A DNA stretch of 64,000 bases, from NCBI RefSeq assembly GCF_963675165.1, contig NC_087382.1, forward strand, positions 5,619,963-5,683,962, in the 5' to 3' direction. A program made the position numbers and the translations under genes. This document shows positions 44,357-54,231 of this stretch, piece after piece (the first letter of the stretch is position 1; each line of letters begins with the position of its first letter). Origin of the DNA: Halichondria panicea (Eukaryota; Porifera; Demospongiae; Suberitida; Halichondriidae). The notes beneath the pieces were generated by a model. The model ran no database searches and was not told the origin of the DNA. It worked only from the letters and a program-made list of their open reading frames with translations.

Positions 44357-47300
44357 ATGTACAGCTGGCTGCTACTTGTCTTGTCTCTACTTGCTGTCTC
44401 CAGTGCCAACCAATATCACATTGTATCGGTGAATTGTACTGATTTATGTCATGACTATCAAAGTTTCACTCTCGAGCAGCTTGTTCAAACGGATCTGTTA
44501 TCTGGTGCAGATAATCTAATTTTGAGATTTCTACCTGGAGATCACGTGTTAAATGAACAGCTTTTGATTGGTGATTTCATAGAGGTACTGATTATCGGCA
44601 ATGACGCTACTATCAAATTTAAGGGAACTGGTAGTTTGCAGTTATCCAACATCAGCAAATTGAGTATTGAAGGTTTGTATTTCACTGGAGCAAGTGATGA
44701 AAATATTTCAGTCTTGCAAAACGTTTTAATCACTAAATGCTATTTGGTATACTTAAGATTGCTCGAGCTAGAAGCTTGCAGACTCCGGATCAATCGTACG
44801 GTAGCTGTGACAATTGAACAAGTTCTCTTTGTGAACAACACTGACACTCACAGAGCATTGATTGTTGAAGCTGATAATGTGTACATCGAAAAGAGTGTCT
44901 TCTTCAGTAACAATGGTGGTGCAGTTTACATTGACTCAGATATAACTATTATTAATGGTTCAAGTTTTTATTCTAATACTGCTGCAAGTGGTGGCGCAGT
45001 GGATATGGTCTCTGCAAATGTGACTATTAGTTTCTGTAACTTCACCGATAACAGAGCTTCTCAATTTGGCGGAGCAATTAGCGTATACACAGGACGAGGT
45101 AGTGTGTCATTTTACAACTGTAAGCTACTAAACAACATTGCTGAGTATGGTGGAGAAATATACGCCTACAAAGGAAGTGTGTCTGTTCACAGCTGCGATC
45201 AAACAATTAACATTGCTGATACTTACGGTGGAGCAATTTACGCCTACACAGGTAGTGTGTTCATTAAGAACTGTGATTTATCCAAAAACAACGCTAAGTA
45301 TGGTGCAGCAATTTATGCCTCCGTAGGTAGTTTGATAATTTATAACAGTGAGCTAACAGACAACATCGCTGACTGTAATGGTGGAGCAATTTATGGCAAA
45401 ACAAGTGTGTCCATCTACAACAGTGAGCTAACAAACAACAGTGCTCACTCGGGCGGAGCAATTTTTGCCTACACTGGTAGTGTGTCCATTTACAACACTG
45501 AACTATCTAACAACAATGCTGCTACAAAGGGTGGTGCAGTGGATGCGTCCTCTGTAGATGTGAACATTAGTTTTTCGAACATTACGAATAATAGCGCTTC
45601 TCAAGATGGTGGAGCAATTTACGCTGACAGTGGTAGTGTGTCCTTTTACAGTTGTGATCTAACAAGCAACAGTGCTGATATTCATGGAGGATTAATTTAT
45701 GACATAAGAGGTAATGTGTCAATTTACAACTGTGATCTAACAAATAACAGTGCCGAGTATGGTGGAGCAATTTATAACAATGCTGGCAGTGTCTTGATCT
45801 CTAGCTGTGAGCTAGCGTATAACAATGCTAAAAGATCAGGAGGAGTGAGTTTTGTTTTCCTTGGAGATTTGGTAATATCTTATAGCAATCTAACAAACAA
45901 CAAAGCAATCCTTGGTGGAGCGATTACAATTTTCAAAAGTAAATGTTCTATCTCGAACTGTATTCTATTGGACAATGAAGCTGTAATTGGTAGTGGACAG
46001 GCTGTCACAAGCACCAGTATTGGTGGGGCAGTTTTAGTTCATGATGGAAGTATATCTGTGTTCAAAAGCATTTTAACAAACAACAGTGCTGACTATGGCG
46101 GAGCTATTGTTTCTCTTGAAAGCAATGTCATCATTTCTGACTCTGTGTTTACAAAAAACAGTGCCACCCAACAAGGTGGAGTGATTGCGGTTGCTATCTC
46201 AACCTTGATAATTACTAATGTAAAAATGATTGACAATTTAGAAGGCGAAGATATCATATACGCAGTGCATTCTAATCTGTCTTTTATGGGAGTTAACAAC
46301 GTTAGCAATAATACAAATCCTGTACATGCTCAAAGCAGTCGAGTAGAATTCAATGGACCCACAACTCTTAGTAACAATCGTGGTGTCCAGGGTGGAGCCA
46401 TCAGAGCAGTCCAGAGTCAAATCTATATCAATGCAGAAGGAGTAGTCATTACTAACAATACAGCTATGTCTGGAGGAGGTGTGTTTCTGAAAGAGAGTGC
46501 ATTTTTGGTACGCCATCCCATAGAGATTTCTCATAACACAGCACAAAATGGTGGTGGGATTTATGCATACGCAAGTGAAATTGAATTTGATCCACGGCAT
46601 ACTATTGGTTGTGAAAGGGATAATCAGCAAATTCTGTGTACATGTAGTGACATAATTAAACTGCCTGAAAGTATCATTGATCAAAACAAGGCTCAAAATG
46701 GGGGAGGAATTTATGCAGTCGCTTCAAACATTGACGTTTTTTCTCACACTTACGTCCACATTAAGTCAAACTCGGCAAACAGCAATGGAGGTGGATTTTA
46801 TCTACAGCAAAATTCCAAGATTTATATTCTGAAAAAAGAAGTGGAGTTCGAACGTGGTAAAACACTGGTCGAACTAGTAATTTTCAATAACACCGCTCAG
46901 TACGGGGGAGGGATATTTGTAGCAGACAGTACCGATAGTGGTGCATGTAGAGGAAAGAATGGAACAGCTGGAGAAGTGACGCAAACAGAATGCTTCATTC
47001 AAACTCTAAATCTGCATGGTTTCAATACTAATCTTCTTCATATTATTTTGACTGAAGAAATCCAGGTTGGGGGAAATTTACCATGCCAGAACAGTAAAAA
47101 CAATTATCGTAACACGTTTCTCACCAATAACACAGCTACCCAGGGAGCAGATATTTACGGAGGTCTGTTGGACAGGTGTACAGTGGGTGTATCAGCTGAA
47201 TTCTCTTTATCAGGCAATGGATTGGAGTATCTGAACAATACTGTGCTTTTCTCATCAATAGCTTCGGATGCCGTAAGAGTGGAATTTTGTAACACAATCA

Positions 47301-49378
47301 AACAGACCATTCCTGTTAAAAAGGGACAAAAATTCGTAGTGAGTGTTATGGTTGTTGACCAAGTTGGAAATCCAGTAATTAATGCTACAATTCACAGCTC
47401 TGTTATTACTGAAAGTGGAGTTGGTCGTCTCAAAGAAGGACAGGCAAAACAAACAGTTAGCAATCAGTGCACAGAATTAGAGTACAATGTATTCTCACAA
47501 GACAGCTCTGCTCAAGTGGAACTCTACGCTGATGGTCCATGCATCAACTTGGGAATTTCCAGACAAGTTTTCAGTGTCTCTTTTCTCACCTGCAATTGTC
47601 CTATTGGACTCAAGCCATTTCAGCCCTCGATTGAGTGCAAGTGTGACTGTGATCCAGTATTGCGGCAAGAATATCAGATAACAAACTGTTTCGAGGAAAA
47701 TGGGACCATAAAACTGGAAAGCAATATATGGATAGGAATTGCATGTAATACTACCAACGGAACAGGTTATATTGTTAGTAACTGTACATTTGACTATTGT
47801 GTACAAAAACCAGTCAACATCAGTCTAAGCAACCCTGACGAACAGTGTGCCTACAATCGAAGTGGTGTCTTGTGTGGAGAATGTAAATCAAATTTCAGTC
47901 TTGTGTTGGGTACGTCAAGATGTGAACAGTGCTCAAACATTTACCTTCTTCTAGCAATTCCATTTGCTCTGGCAGGCATATTACTAGTTACATTTATTCT
48001 CGTTTTCAACATTACGATAGCAAAAGGTACTATCCATGGGTTGATCTTCTACACCAATATACTAGCTGCAAATCAGTCTATTTCCATACCTTTCCATAAT
48101 GCTTTGACAGTTTTCATATCGTGGGTGAACCTTGATTTGGGTATTGAAACATGCTTTTACGATGGAATGAACTCTCAAGCAAAAGTGCTCCTTCAACTTG
48201 TCTTCCCAGCTTACCTGTTTCTACTGATGTTTTTAATAATCATCTTTAGCAAGTACTTTAACTCATTTGCAAAGCTCCTCTCCAACAGGAACCCAGTTGC
48301 TGCCCTAGGCACACTCATCCTACTCTCTTATTCCAAGTTCTTACGGTTTATCATTTCTGCACTACAATACAGGGTCTTGAGTCATTCTGATAGTATGTAT
48401 ACAACCAAGGTCTCTAGTAATTCAAGGGATTTAGTCTGGCTGTACGACGGTAACGTGAAATACTTTACACCCAATCACATCCCTCGGTTTTTTGCTGCCA
48501 CCCTAATCCTCATTGCTGGTGGATTGTTCACTGTACTGCTCTTCTTTGGACAATGGTTTTCGAGCTATTCAAAAGTTATGAAATGGACCAAAAACACAAA
48601 ATACATCGGCTTCATGGATGTGTTCCATGCTCCATTCACTCCTAAACATCGCTACTGGGTGGGACTACTCCTCTTTGCTTTGATTGCTCATAATATAGTA
48701 TCTGCCATGGCTGTGGATACTTCTCTCCCTGTTCTATCGTGTGGGGTTCTATCAGTAGGACTGATCGGCTGGAAATTACTGAATAATCGTATTTATAGAG
48801 ATACATTCTGTGATTCACTCGAAACTCTCTATCTACTCAATGTTGCTATTCTAGCATTTGGCACCTCCTACGTCAAAGAAACAAAGGGCGATCAATCAGC
48901 ACTAGGCAATACTTCGATGGCTTTATCATTTAGCTTAGTTGTGATAACACTCAGCTATCATTTTTACCAATATGTACTCAAGAAAAGCAATACATGGCCT
49001 AAGGTGAAGGATATCATAAAGAGTTTAGGAGATTTTGTTGCAGATAAGAGACTCCAGCGAGCTAACAATAGCCGAGAAATGCACCAGCAAGTATCTAATG
49101 AAAACGATGAAGATGAATTACTTGAAGCAGTAGACGATTATGAGCAAAGAGACTCCGAGTACACTGATGGAGTTGTGGAAGAAGCTGACCCTGATTGCTA
49201 CATCACTCCTCCCATAATCAGACCAGCTACAAGGCCAGACCAGCTGAGACTACCCTACATGGATGAACTATCCCCTCTCACCACAGATGACTACAAACCA
49301 GCCCCTCCCCTTCCAAGGATTAATCGTCATCCAGTTGTTACACGCACAGAAGTTGGCCCTATACATAATGAAATCTGA
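44357..49378 (+). CDS. Polymorphic-membrane-protein-like beta-helix protein with multi-pass C-terminus
   Basis: A single open frame of 1673 residues. It starts with a signal peptide (MYSWLLLVLSLLAVSSA). Residues about 170-860 are beta-helix repeats of the type NNSAxxGGAIYAxxGSVSIYNxxL, like those of chlamydial polymorphic membrane proteins and their animal look-alikes. A Cys-rich part follows (C.CDCDP...NRSGVLCGECKSNFS...RCEQC). From about residue 1195 to 1545 there are about eight hydrophobic helices (first: LLLAIPFALAGILLVTFILV). The tail is acidic, then Pro-rich and presumably cytoplasmic. Such proteins are numerous in sponge and placozoan genomes; their function is unknown to me, and a surface receptor or adhesion role is an inference. 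AATAAA lies at 49544. Absence of introns in a region where neighbours have many is notable. Confidence 0.88.
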   Translation: MYSWLLLVLSLLAVSSANQYHIVSVNCTDLCHDYQSFTLEQLVQTDLLSGADNLILRFLPGDHVLNEQLLIGDFIEVLIIGNDATIKFKGTGSLQLSNISKLSIEGLYFTGASDENISVLQNVLITKCYLVYLRLLELEACRLRINRTVAVTIEQVLFVNNTDTHRALIVEADNVYIEKSVFFSNNGGAVYIDSDITIINGSSFYSNTAASGGAVDMVSANVTISFCNFTDNRASQFGGAISVYTGRGSVSFYNCKLLNNIAEYGGEIYAYKGSVSVHSCDQTINIADTYGGAIYAYTGSVFIKNCDLSKNNAKYGAAIYASVGSLIIYNSELTDNIADCNGGAIYGKTSVSIYNSELTNNSAHSGGAIFAYTGSVSIYNTELSNNNAATKGGAVDASSVDVNISFSNITNNSASQDGGAIYADSGSVSFYSCDLTSNSADIHGGLIYDIRGNVSIYNCDLTNNSAEYGGAIYNNAGSVLISSCELAYNNAKRSGGVSFVFLGDLVISYSNLTNNKAILGGAITIFKSKCSISNCILLDNEAVIGSGQAVTSTSIGGAVLVHDGSISVFKSILTNNSADYGGAIVSLESNVIISDSVFTKNSATQQGGVIAVAISTLIITNVKMIDNLEGEDIIYAVHSNLSFMGVNNVSNNTNPVHAQSSRVEFNGPTTLSNNRGVQGGAIRAVQSQIYINAEGVVITNNTAMSGGGVFLKESAFLVRHPIEISHNTAQNGGGIYAYASEIEFDPRHTIGCERDNQQILCTCSDIIKLPESIIDQNKAQNGGGIYAVASNIDVFSHTYVHIKSNSANSNGGGFYLQQNSKIYILKKEVEFERGKTLVELVIFNNTAQYGGGIFVADSTDSGACRGKNGTAGEVTQTECFIQTLNLHGFNTNLLHIILTEEIQVGGNLPCQNSKNNYRNTFLTNNTATQGADIYGGLLDRCTVGVSAEFSLSGNGLEYLNNTVLFSSIASDAVRVEFCNTIKQTIPVKKGQKFVVSVMVVDQVGNPVINATIHSSVITESGVGRLKEGQAKQTVSNQCTELEYNVFSQDSSAQVELYADGPCINLGISRQVFSVSFLTCNCPIGLKPFQPSIECKCDCDPVLRQEYQITNCFEENGTIKLESNIWIGIACNTTNGTGYIVSNCTFDYCVQKPVNISLSNPDEQCAYNRSGVLCGECKSNFSLVLGTSRCEQCSNIYLLLAIPFALAGILLVTFILVFNITIAKGTIHGLIFYTNILAANQSISIPFHNALTVFISWVNLDLGIETCFYDGMNSQAKVLLQLVFPAYLFLLMFLIIIFSKYFNSFAKLLSNRNPVAALGTLILLSYSKFLRFIISALQYRVLSHSDSMYTTKVSSNSRDLVWLYDGNVKYFTPNHIPRFFAATLILIAGGLFTVLLFFGQWFSSYSKVMKWTKNTKYIGFMDVFHAPFTPKHRYWVGLLLFALIAHNIVSAMAVDTSLPVLSCGVLSVGLIGWKLLNNRIYRDTFCDSLETLYLLNVAILAFGTSYVKETKGDQSALGNTSMALSFSLVVITLSYHFYQYVLKKSNTWPKVKDIIKSLGDFVADKRLQRANNSREMHQQVSNENDEDELLEAVDDYEQRDSEYTDGVVEEADPDCYITPPIIRPATRPDQLRLPYMDELSPLTTDDYKPAPPLPRINRHPVVTRTEVGPIHNEI

Positions 49379-50332
49379 ACTGTCACTTATTTACATGAAT
49401 TGGATATGTATTATCATGATCACATTGCTGATTCTAATATCAGTACTGCTATTACGATTTGTGTTGTGATTGTAATGTTTAATAGAATGTTGCACTATAA
49501 TTATAGCTGTACATTTACCTACCAGTAAAGACAAAACAAAGCCAATAAAATCTGTGAGCATCTACATTCTACAGTACCATGCACCTTGTGTTTGGAGATT
49601 GCATGTGTTATCGGCTGAGGAATTGGACCCGGCCTCTATCTCTGACTGAGTAATGGAGGCCTGTGCATGTGGTCGGGGTCTCAGTGACTATCCATGGAAC
49701 ACCAAATCTTCATTGTTTACGAATGTCCAGAGTAAGCGCATGCAGGTTGTTGGGCAATGTCTCTAGTGCCATAATTATTACAAGTAATCATTATGAGGGA
49801 AGACAGTTGCCAGACATCAACTTCCTAATCGTGCATGGCGTGAGAGTATGTATGTATATATTACCTGAAACCCAACACTTAATAATTTATAATTATACAT
49901 GTAGTACAGTATATAAATGCATTGAGACTTTAAATTTCCTCCCACCAAAACATCAGTTCCTATTAATTTTGTATTGTCTGTGTATTACGGATAATATATA
50001 CAGTCAGTCTAAGATCACACACTGGTATGGTTTGACAATAATAGAATCCCACGGTCTGTCCACCCAATTATTGAGAAGGTGGTTGTGGGCTTGCATCATA
50101 CTGCAGTAGTGCTTCGTGGGATTCATAATTAGTCTGGGAATATTTCAGTGTGGGTTTAATTTGTCCTTTGATGAACTGTGTAATATAATTAGGTGTGCCA
50201 CGTATTGTGCCCACAGTGACACTATGTCTACCTACATCCTTTGGTTCGGGTATAGTACTGAGAAATTCTCATGACCTCAGTATAAAGTAGTCTCAAACTA
50301 TTACTACTTACTATAGAGGATAATAACTTAAC
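49379..50332. other. Spacer between two plus-strand genes
   Basis: AATAAA at 49544 serves the upstream gene. GAATCCCACG at about 50045 and CGTGGGATTC at about 50116 form a small inverted repeat. No product is recognisable in the short open frames. Confidence 0.5.
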
Positions 50333-51754
50333 ATGTGCTCTAAATTTCTGCTGTGTGTTTTGGCTCTCATCATATATAGCTGCACATGTGCTGCTATTGA
50401 CAACAAGAAACCTGAGGAGCCGAGAGTAGCGTACACATTGGCAGAGCCGGCTTATAGCGACTCAGAATCGGGAGACTCAGAGGAGCCGAGTGATTTGGAA
50501 TCGGGATCTGGAGAACAGGAATCGGGATCTGGAAGTGGATCAGAGCCGGCTTATAGCGACTTAGAATCGGGAGACTCAGAGGAGCCGAGTGATTTGGAAT
50601 CGGGATCTGGAGAACAGGAATCGGGATCTGGAAGTGGATCAGAGCCGGCTTATAGCGACTTAGAATCGGGAGACTCAGAGGAGCCGAGTGATTTGGAATC
50701 GGGATCTGGAGAACAGGAATCGGGATCTGGAAGTGGATCAGGTGCAATTGACAAACAGGAAGAATCAAAAACGAAACACAGACACCCTCTCGGATGGGTT
50801 AAGCACTCAAGAAATGGAAATACTGTTTTTGTTGATGCCTTGAATGTAAGAGAATTGTTCAAGCTAATATCTTCTCAGAGTAGTTCTGACGACTGTTTTA
50901 GTTCACAAGGAACCGATATCACCTCTGACGGCCCGATATATTCGATTAACCAAGCCAAGAGACGCAAACAATCTAGCTATGTTACGGAATATGATGAGCC
51001 TAATACTCCTCGACAAGTGATAAATGTGAGTGACTATCCTGAGTATGCAATTGGTCGTTTGGACAATGGGTGCACGGCTTTTCTTGTTGGACCGTATCAT
51101 GCTCTAACTCTGGCTCATTGTGTTTTCAATCGTTTCTGGCGACAAAAATGGAAAAGATATAATGGTGGTAGAATCCCAGTATACCGGCAAAGAACCGACG
51201 AAGTGTACTTGAATCAAGGGTGGAAAGAGACAATAGATTTTCTGCGAGGAAGAAATGAACAACAATACCTTCAAAGAATGGAGTGGGAGGAAGTGTACAT
51301 TCCCCAAACATATTTCAGCCAGAGTGAAATTGATGACTGGAGTCGATCTTGGGCTGTGATTGTTTTCAACGAAGCACATTCGTCGCCCGTTTGGATTCCA
51401 TTCAGTTTTTGCTCAGAAAAGTTAGCTAGTGCAGTGACTGCTTATGGGTACTTTAACCGCTTACAAAGGTCTTGGAGATCTGATTCGACTAGAATGGATT
51501 TTGTTGACTGTACTGTGGGTAGTGTATTGAGTTGTGGGCTTCAAGGCCTGTATGATGGATACGGTGGACCTCTCGTAATCAATGGTCGATCGATAGACAA
51601 TACGAAAATGGCGCCCGTTGTTGGTATTAATGGCAGGAGGAACTCGTATTCCAGAGACCCTGCTATTTTCATTAATCCAGAGATGTTCTGGTCAATTTGT
51701 TCTCTATTATCCAGGAATGGCTATGAGCCTGGTTGTGGAAAATGGAAAAACTGA
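50333..51754 (+). CDS. Secreted trypsin-fold pseudoprotease with acidic Ser-Gly repeats
   Basis: 473 residues, single exon. A signal peptide (KFLLCVLALIIYSCTCAA) is followed by three 33-residue acidic repeats rich in ESGSGSGSE, which resemble glycosaminoglycan attachment sites. A trypsin-like domain begins near residue 225. His is kept (TLAHC, His262). The segment aligning with the catalytic Asp reads SRSWAVIVF (Ser339). The GDSGGP motif is replaced by DGYGGP (Tyr410 at the Ser position). Two of three catalytic residues are therefore missing and the enzyme should be inactive. Known inactive relatives act as binding or matrix proteins. The closest recognisable group is PRSS23-like secreted proteases, with low certainty. 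AATAAA lies at 51824. Confidence 0.82.
   Translation: MCSKFLLCVLALIIYSCTCAAIDNKKPEEPRVAYTLAEPAYSDSESGDSEEPSDLESGSGEQESGSGSGSEPAYSDLESGDSEEPSDLESGSGEQESGSGSGSEPAYSDLESGDSEEPSDLESGSGEQESGSGSGSGAIDKQEESKTKHRHPLGWVKHSRNGNTVFVDALNVRELFKLISSQSSSDDCFSSQGTDITSDGPIYSINQAKRRKQSSYVTEYDEPNTPRQVINVSDYPEYAIGRLDNGCTAFLVGPYHALTLAHCVFNRFWRQKWKRYNGGRIPVYRQRTDEVYLNQGWKETIDFLRGRNEQQYLQRMEWEEVYIPQTYFSQSEIDDWSRSWAVIVFNEAHSSPVWIPFSFCSEKLASAVTAYGYFNRLQRSWRSDSTRMDFVDCTVGSVLSCGLQGLYDGYGGPLVINGRSIDNTKMAPVVGINGRRNSYSRDPAIFINPEMFWSICSLLSRNGYEPGCGKWKN
50443..50739 (+). repeat. Three 99-bp tandem coding repeats
   Basis: AGAGCCGGCTTATAGCGAC recurs at 50443, 50542 and 50641, exactly 99 bp apart. Copies are almost identical (a C/T difference near the start of copy 1), so the expansion is recent and copy number may vary between individuals. 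Confidence 0.95.
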
Positions 51755-52104
51755 AAATCAATGGCATGCCAATATCAGTCACACAACATTAATGTTATTG
51801 TTGTATCTGCTAGATAGCTTTTACAATAAAAACATGGTACTAGCTGTTGTAACTTCAAACTTGAATGTATACTAGGTATGTATGAGATGTTGATGATTAC
51901 CTCATCGCTTTGTGTTTTACTTATTATGGCTTAGTTCTATATAAAACATTGTATGTTTTTTTTGTGCACATGTTTCTGTTCTTTTTGTCAATTGAGATTA
52001 TTATAAAACCGAAAAAAGTTAACACATTAGCTACATGTTGCTTGAATGTGACTATACTCCCCTACGTAATTGTCCATGTACCTTAAGGGAATCCAGGAAT
52101 TTAC

Positions 52105-52400
52105 CTGCAAGTGTGTATAGTGTAGTGGAGGTGGTATGTATCTACAGCAAAGTTTCAAGTTCACAATGACACGTGTGGAGTGGAGTGGAGGAGGAATATA
52201 TTGTGGCATGCAGAAAGTATAATGAGACTGGTGCATGTAGAGGTAAGAATGGAACTATACTGGCCCGTATAATAATAATAAGACAACTATAAACATGAAA
52301 GTGGGAATACTGTAACAGTGTGCCTATATAATCAAAGTGCAAAGTATTTTGTGTGGAGAATGTGAAGAGGGGGCTTCTTATAGTCTTAATTGTATACTTT
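52105..52400 (+). pseudogene. Decayed fragment of the 44357-type membrane protein (middle part)
   Basis: GGAGGTGGTATGTATCTACA, ACTGGTGCATGTAGAGGTAA and TGTGTGGAGAATGTGAAG match the regions around 46786, 46940 and 47872 of the intact gene. Large deletions lie between the pieces. Confidence 0.75.
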
Positions 52401-52805
52401 CAGTCATAAACCACAGTTTCGAATTGTAGCATTAACTGGATTTCTAACTTGATGTACAGCCATAATTCTTCCTAACAGAAATGGTCTGTCTGCACTCTTA
52501 CAACATCTCGATCTGGCGCTATATCAAAGAGAAGATCACCGCATTTTTCAGGTACTGAAGTCCATTGCTTGATGAAGAAATTTCAGATGATACAGTCCAA
52601 CAGTCCAACAGACCTCCGTAAAAATCTGCTAGGAAGCTGTGTTGTTAGTTAATGTGTTACAATAATCTGCTATGCTGTTTTTATGCATCTCAACAGCCAT
52701 ATAACTGCATGGCTGACATCATTAATTTTATTGAACTTCTAAATCGAGATTTGAATGAAGCATCCTGTTTGTGTCACTGAACAAGAGCATGAGGAGGGGG
52801 TGGGC

Positions 52806-52891
52806 TAGCCTCGATCCCAGGCCGAGTTTTCGCTTTTATAACGTTTACCTAACCGTTATAAAAGCGAAAACTCGGCCTGGGATCGAGGCTA
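52806..52891. repeat. Perfect hairpin, 38-bp stem, 10-base loop
   Basis: TAGCCTCGATCCCAGGCCGA... is matched base for base by the right arm. The loop is TTTACCTAAC. The motif GCCTCGATCCCAGGCC recurs as single copies near 15583, 24579 and 53211, so it belongs to a dispersed family. Confidence 0.95.
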
Positions 52892-52894
52892 AGG

Positions 52895-53870
52895 GGGTGG
52901 GCTTGTCTGTAGTCCAGGGGCGGATCCAGGGGTGATTTTGAGGGGCTGAAGCCCCCCCTTTTGAAAAAACTACCTATGTATTGCTAGTCTGAGGTTACAA
53001 CAATTTTGCCACCAACCTTGTTACTTATGCATCTGCATGTAGACTCACTGACTTAATTAAGAGATGCTAGACAACAGCCAAGTCTAGCTACTGAGAGTAT
53101 AAAGGGTGTAGGCTAGCTAGCTGGACGTACATACTAGCTAGCTAGTTAATATAAAAGTGCATAGGTCAACTATTGCTGTTGCTGAGTCAGCTCCTTGTGC
53201 AATGTTTGTAGCCTCGATCATATCCCAGGCCTCTCTTCCTAGGCCTTGTGAAGCATGCTGTTGAGCTGCAACATGGAGCAGATCTCAGACTTTTTCAGCT
53301 AGTTGCAAGGAACCAGCCTTACCTCCTCTCACTCTCAGTGCAGTCTGGGTAGGCTTTGTGATTCTTTCATGTAGTACCAAGAGTGCATGAATGTAGATGT
53401 AACATCTACAGTACACATCCTTTTGTTGATTAGAACGAGTTTTTTGATTAACTTTTTCATATTCAGTATTCACTTATTAATATGACAGTTCAAAGGTAAA
53501 AGTGTGAGCAAATTGTAAAAAAGCAAAAATTTCGCCTCTGGCGATCCCCCTCCCACACCCACCCCCTGGGTGGCTCTGCCACCCTCGTACGGGGCTTCGC
53601 CCCTCTCTACTAGCCCCCCCCTTTCATTTTTCCTGGATCCGCCCCTGTAGTCCTCTGTGGTGATGGGAGCCAGGACAGGCTCTCTCAGCTGGTCGGGCCT
53701 TCAGTGGCTTGTGGCTGGTCTGATGATGGGAGGAGCGATGTAGTAATCAGGGTCATTTTCTTCTCTCACACCATTGGTATACAAATCATCTCGATGTGCT
53801 TTCTCTCAAATATCTTCTTGTTCATTGTACATATACATTAGCTCGTCTTTTTTGTGAGCCCCCATATTCA
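52895..53870 (-). pseudogene. C-terminal fragment of the 44357-type protein, split by a transposon
   Basis: On the minus strand, 53653-53760 matches 49190-49290 of the intact gene (for example CTACATCACTCCTCCCATCA against CTACATCACTCCTCCCATAA). The bases 52895-52914 continue the match on the other side of the element 52915-53647. Beyond about 53760 the match weakens. Confidence 0.75.
52915..53647. mobile_element. DNA element with CAGGGGCGGATCCAGG ends and TAGTC duplication
   Basis: The left end is CAGGGGCGGATCCAGGGGTG. The right end in reverse is CAGGGGCGGATCCAGGAAAA. It is flanked by TAGTC on both sides (52910-52914 and 53648-53652). The intact homologous sequence at 49278-49300 has TAGTC once (as GACTA on the plus strand), which confirms the boundaries. 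733 bp, no transposase. Similar ends are widespread in animal genomes; superfamily not assigned. Confidence 0.9.
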
Positions 53871-53872
53871 GC

Positions 53873-53990
53873 ATAATTTTCATTGTACCGTATTAGAATA
53901 TTTTGCGAGTGAAAAACCTTTGCCCAATAATTTTCATTGTACCGTATTAGATCTACTAGAATATTTTGCGAGTGAAAAACCTTTGCAAAT
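53873..53990. repeat. 54-bp tandem duplication
   Basis: ATAATTTTCATTGTACCGTA starts at 53873 and again at 53927. The second copy has a 10-base insertion (ATCTACTAG region) before AATATTTTGCGAGTGAAAAA. Confidence 0.85.
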
Positions 53991-54231
53991 GAGCCAAATC
54001 AGCTGAAAGTTGACCCTTTGATCTAAATATTTTCTGGCAAGGATCGTGGGTCATTATACCAGTACTAAGTTTTGATTATTGCGAAGTGATCAATGCTCGC
54101 AAAACATTCTATTTGCACAATCAATAATGGAAAGTGCACGTACAATGGTAGAGTCATAATATACACACACACGACAAAGTATATACAGTTTCTTCTGCTT
54201 GAGTATACGGCGGACACAATGGTGACAATGG

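Larger units (their letters stand above)
51755..54231. other. Repeat-rich spacer
   Basis: Contains two decayed pieces of the large membrane protein, a perfect 38-bp hairpin, a 733-bp DNA element with a target-site duplication, and a 54-bp tandem duplication at about 53873-53990. No intact gene seen. Confidence 0.7.

Noticed and set aside
49663-50109. 148-codon open frame
   Set aside because: No start context, homology or domain; contains the inverted repeat around 50045-50125.
50394-50862. Repetitive open frames on the minus strand
   Set aside because: Antisense of the 99-bp coding repeats of the pseudoprotease gene.
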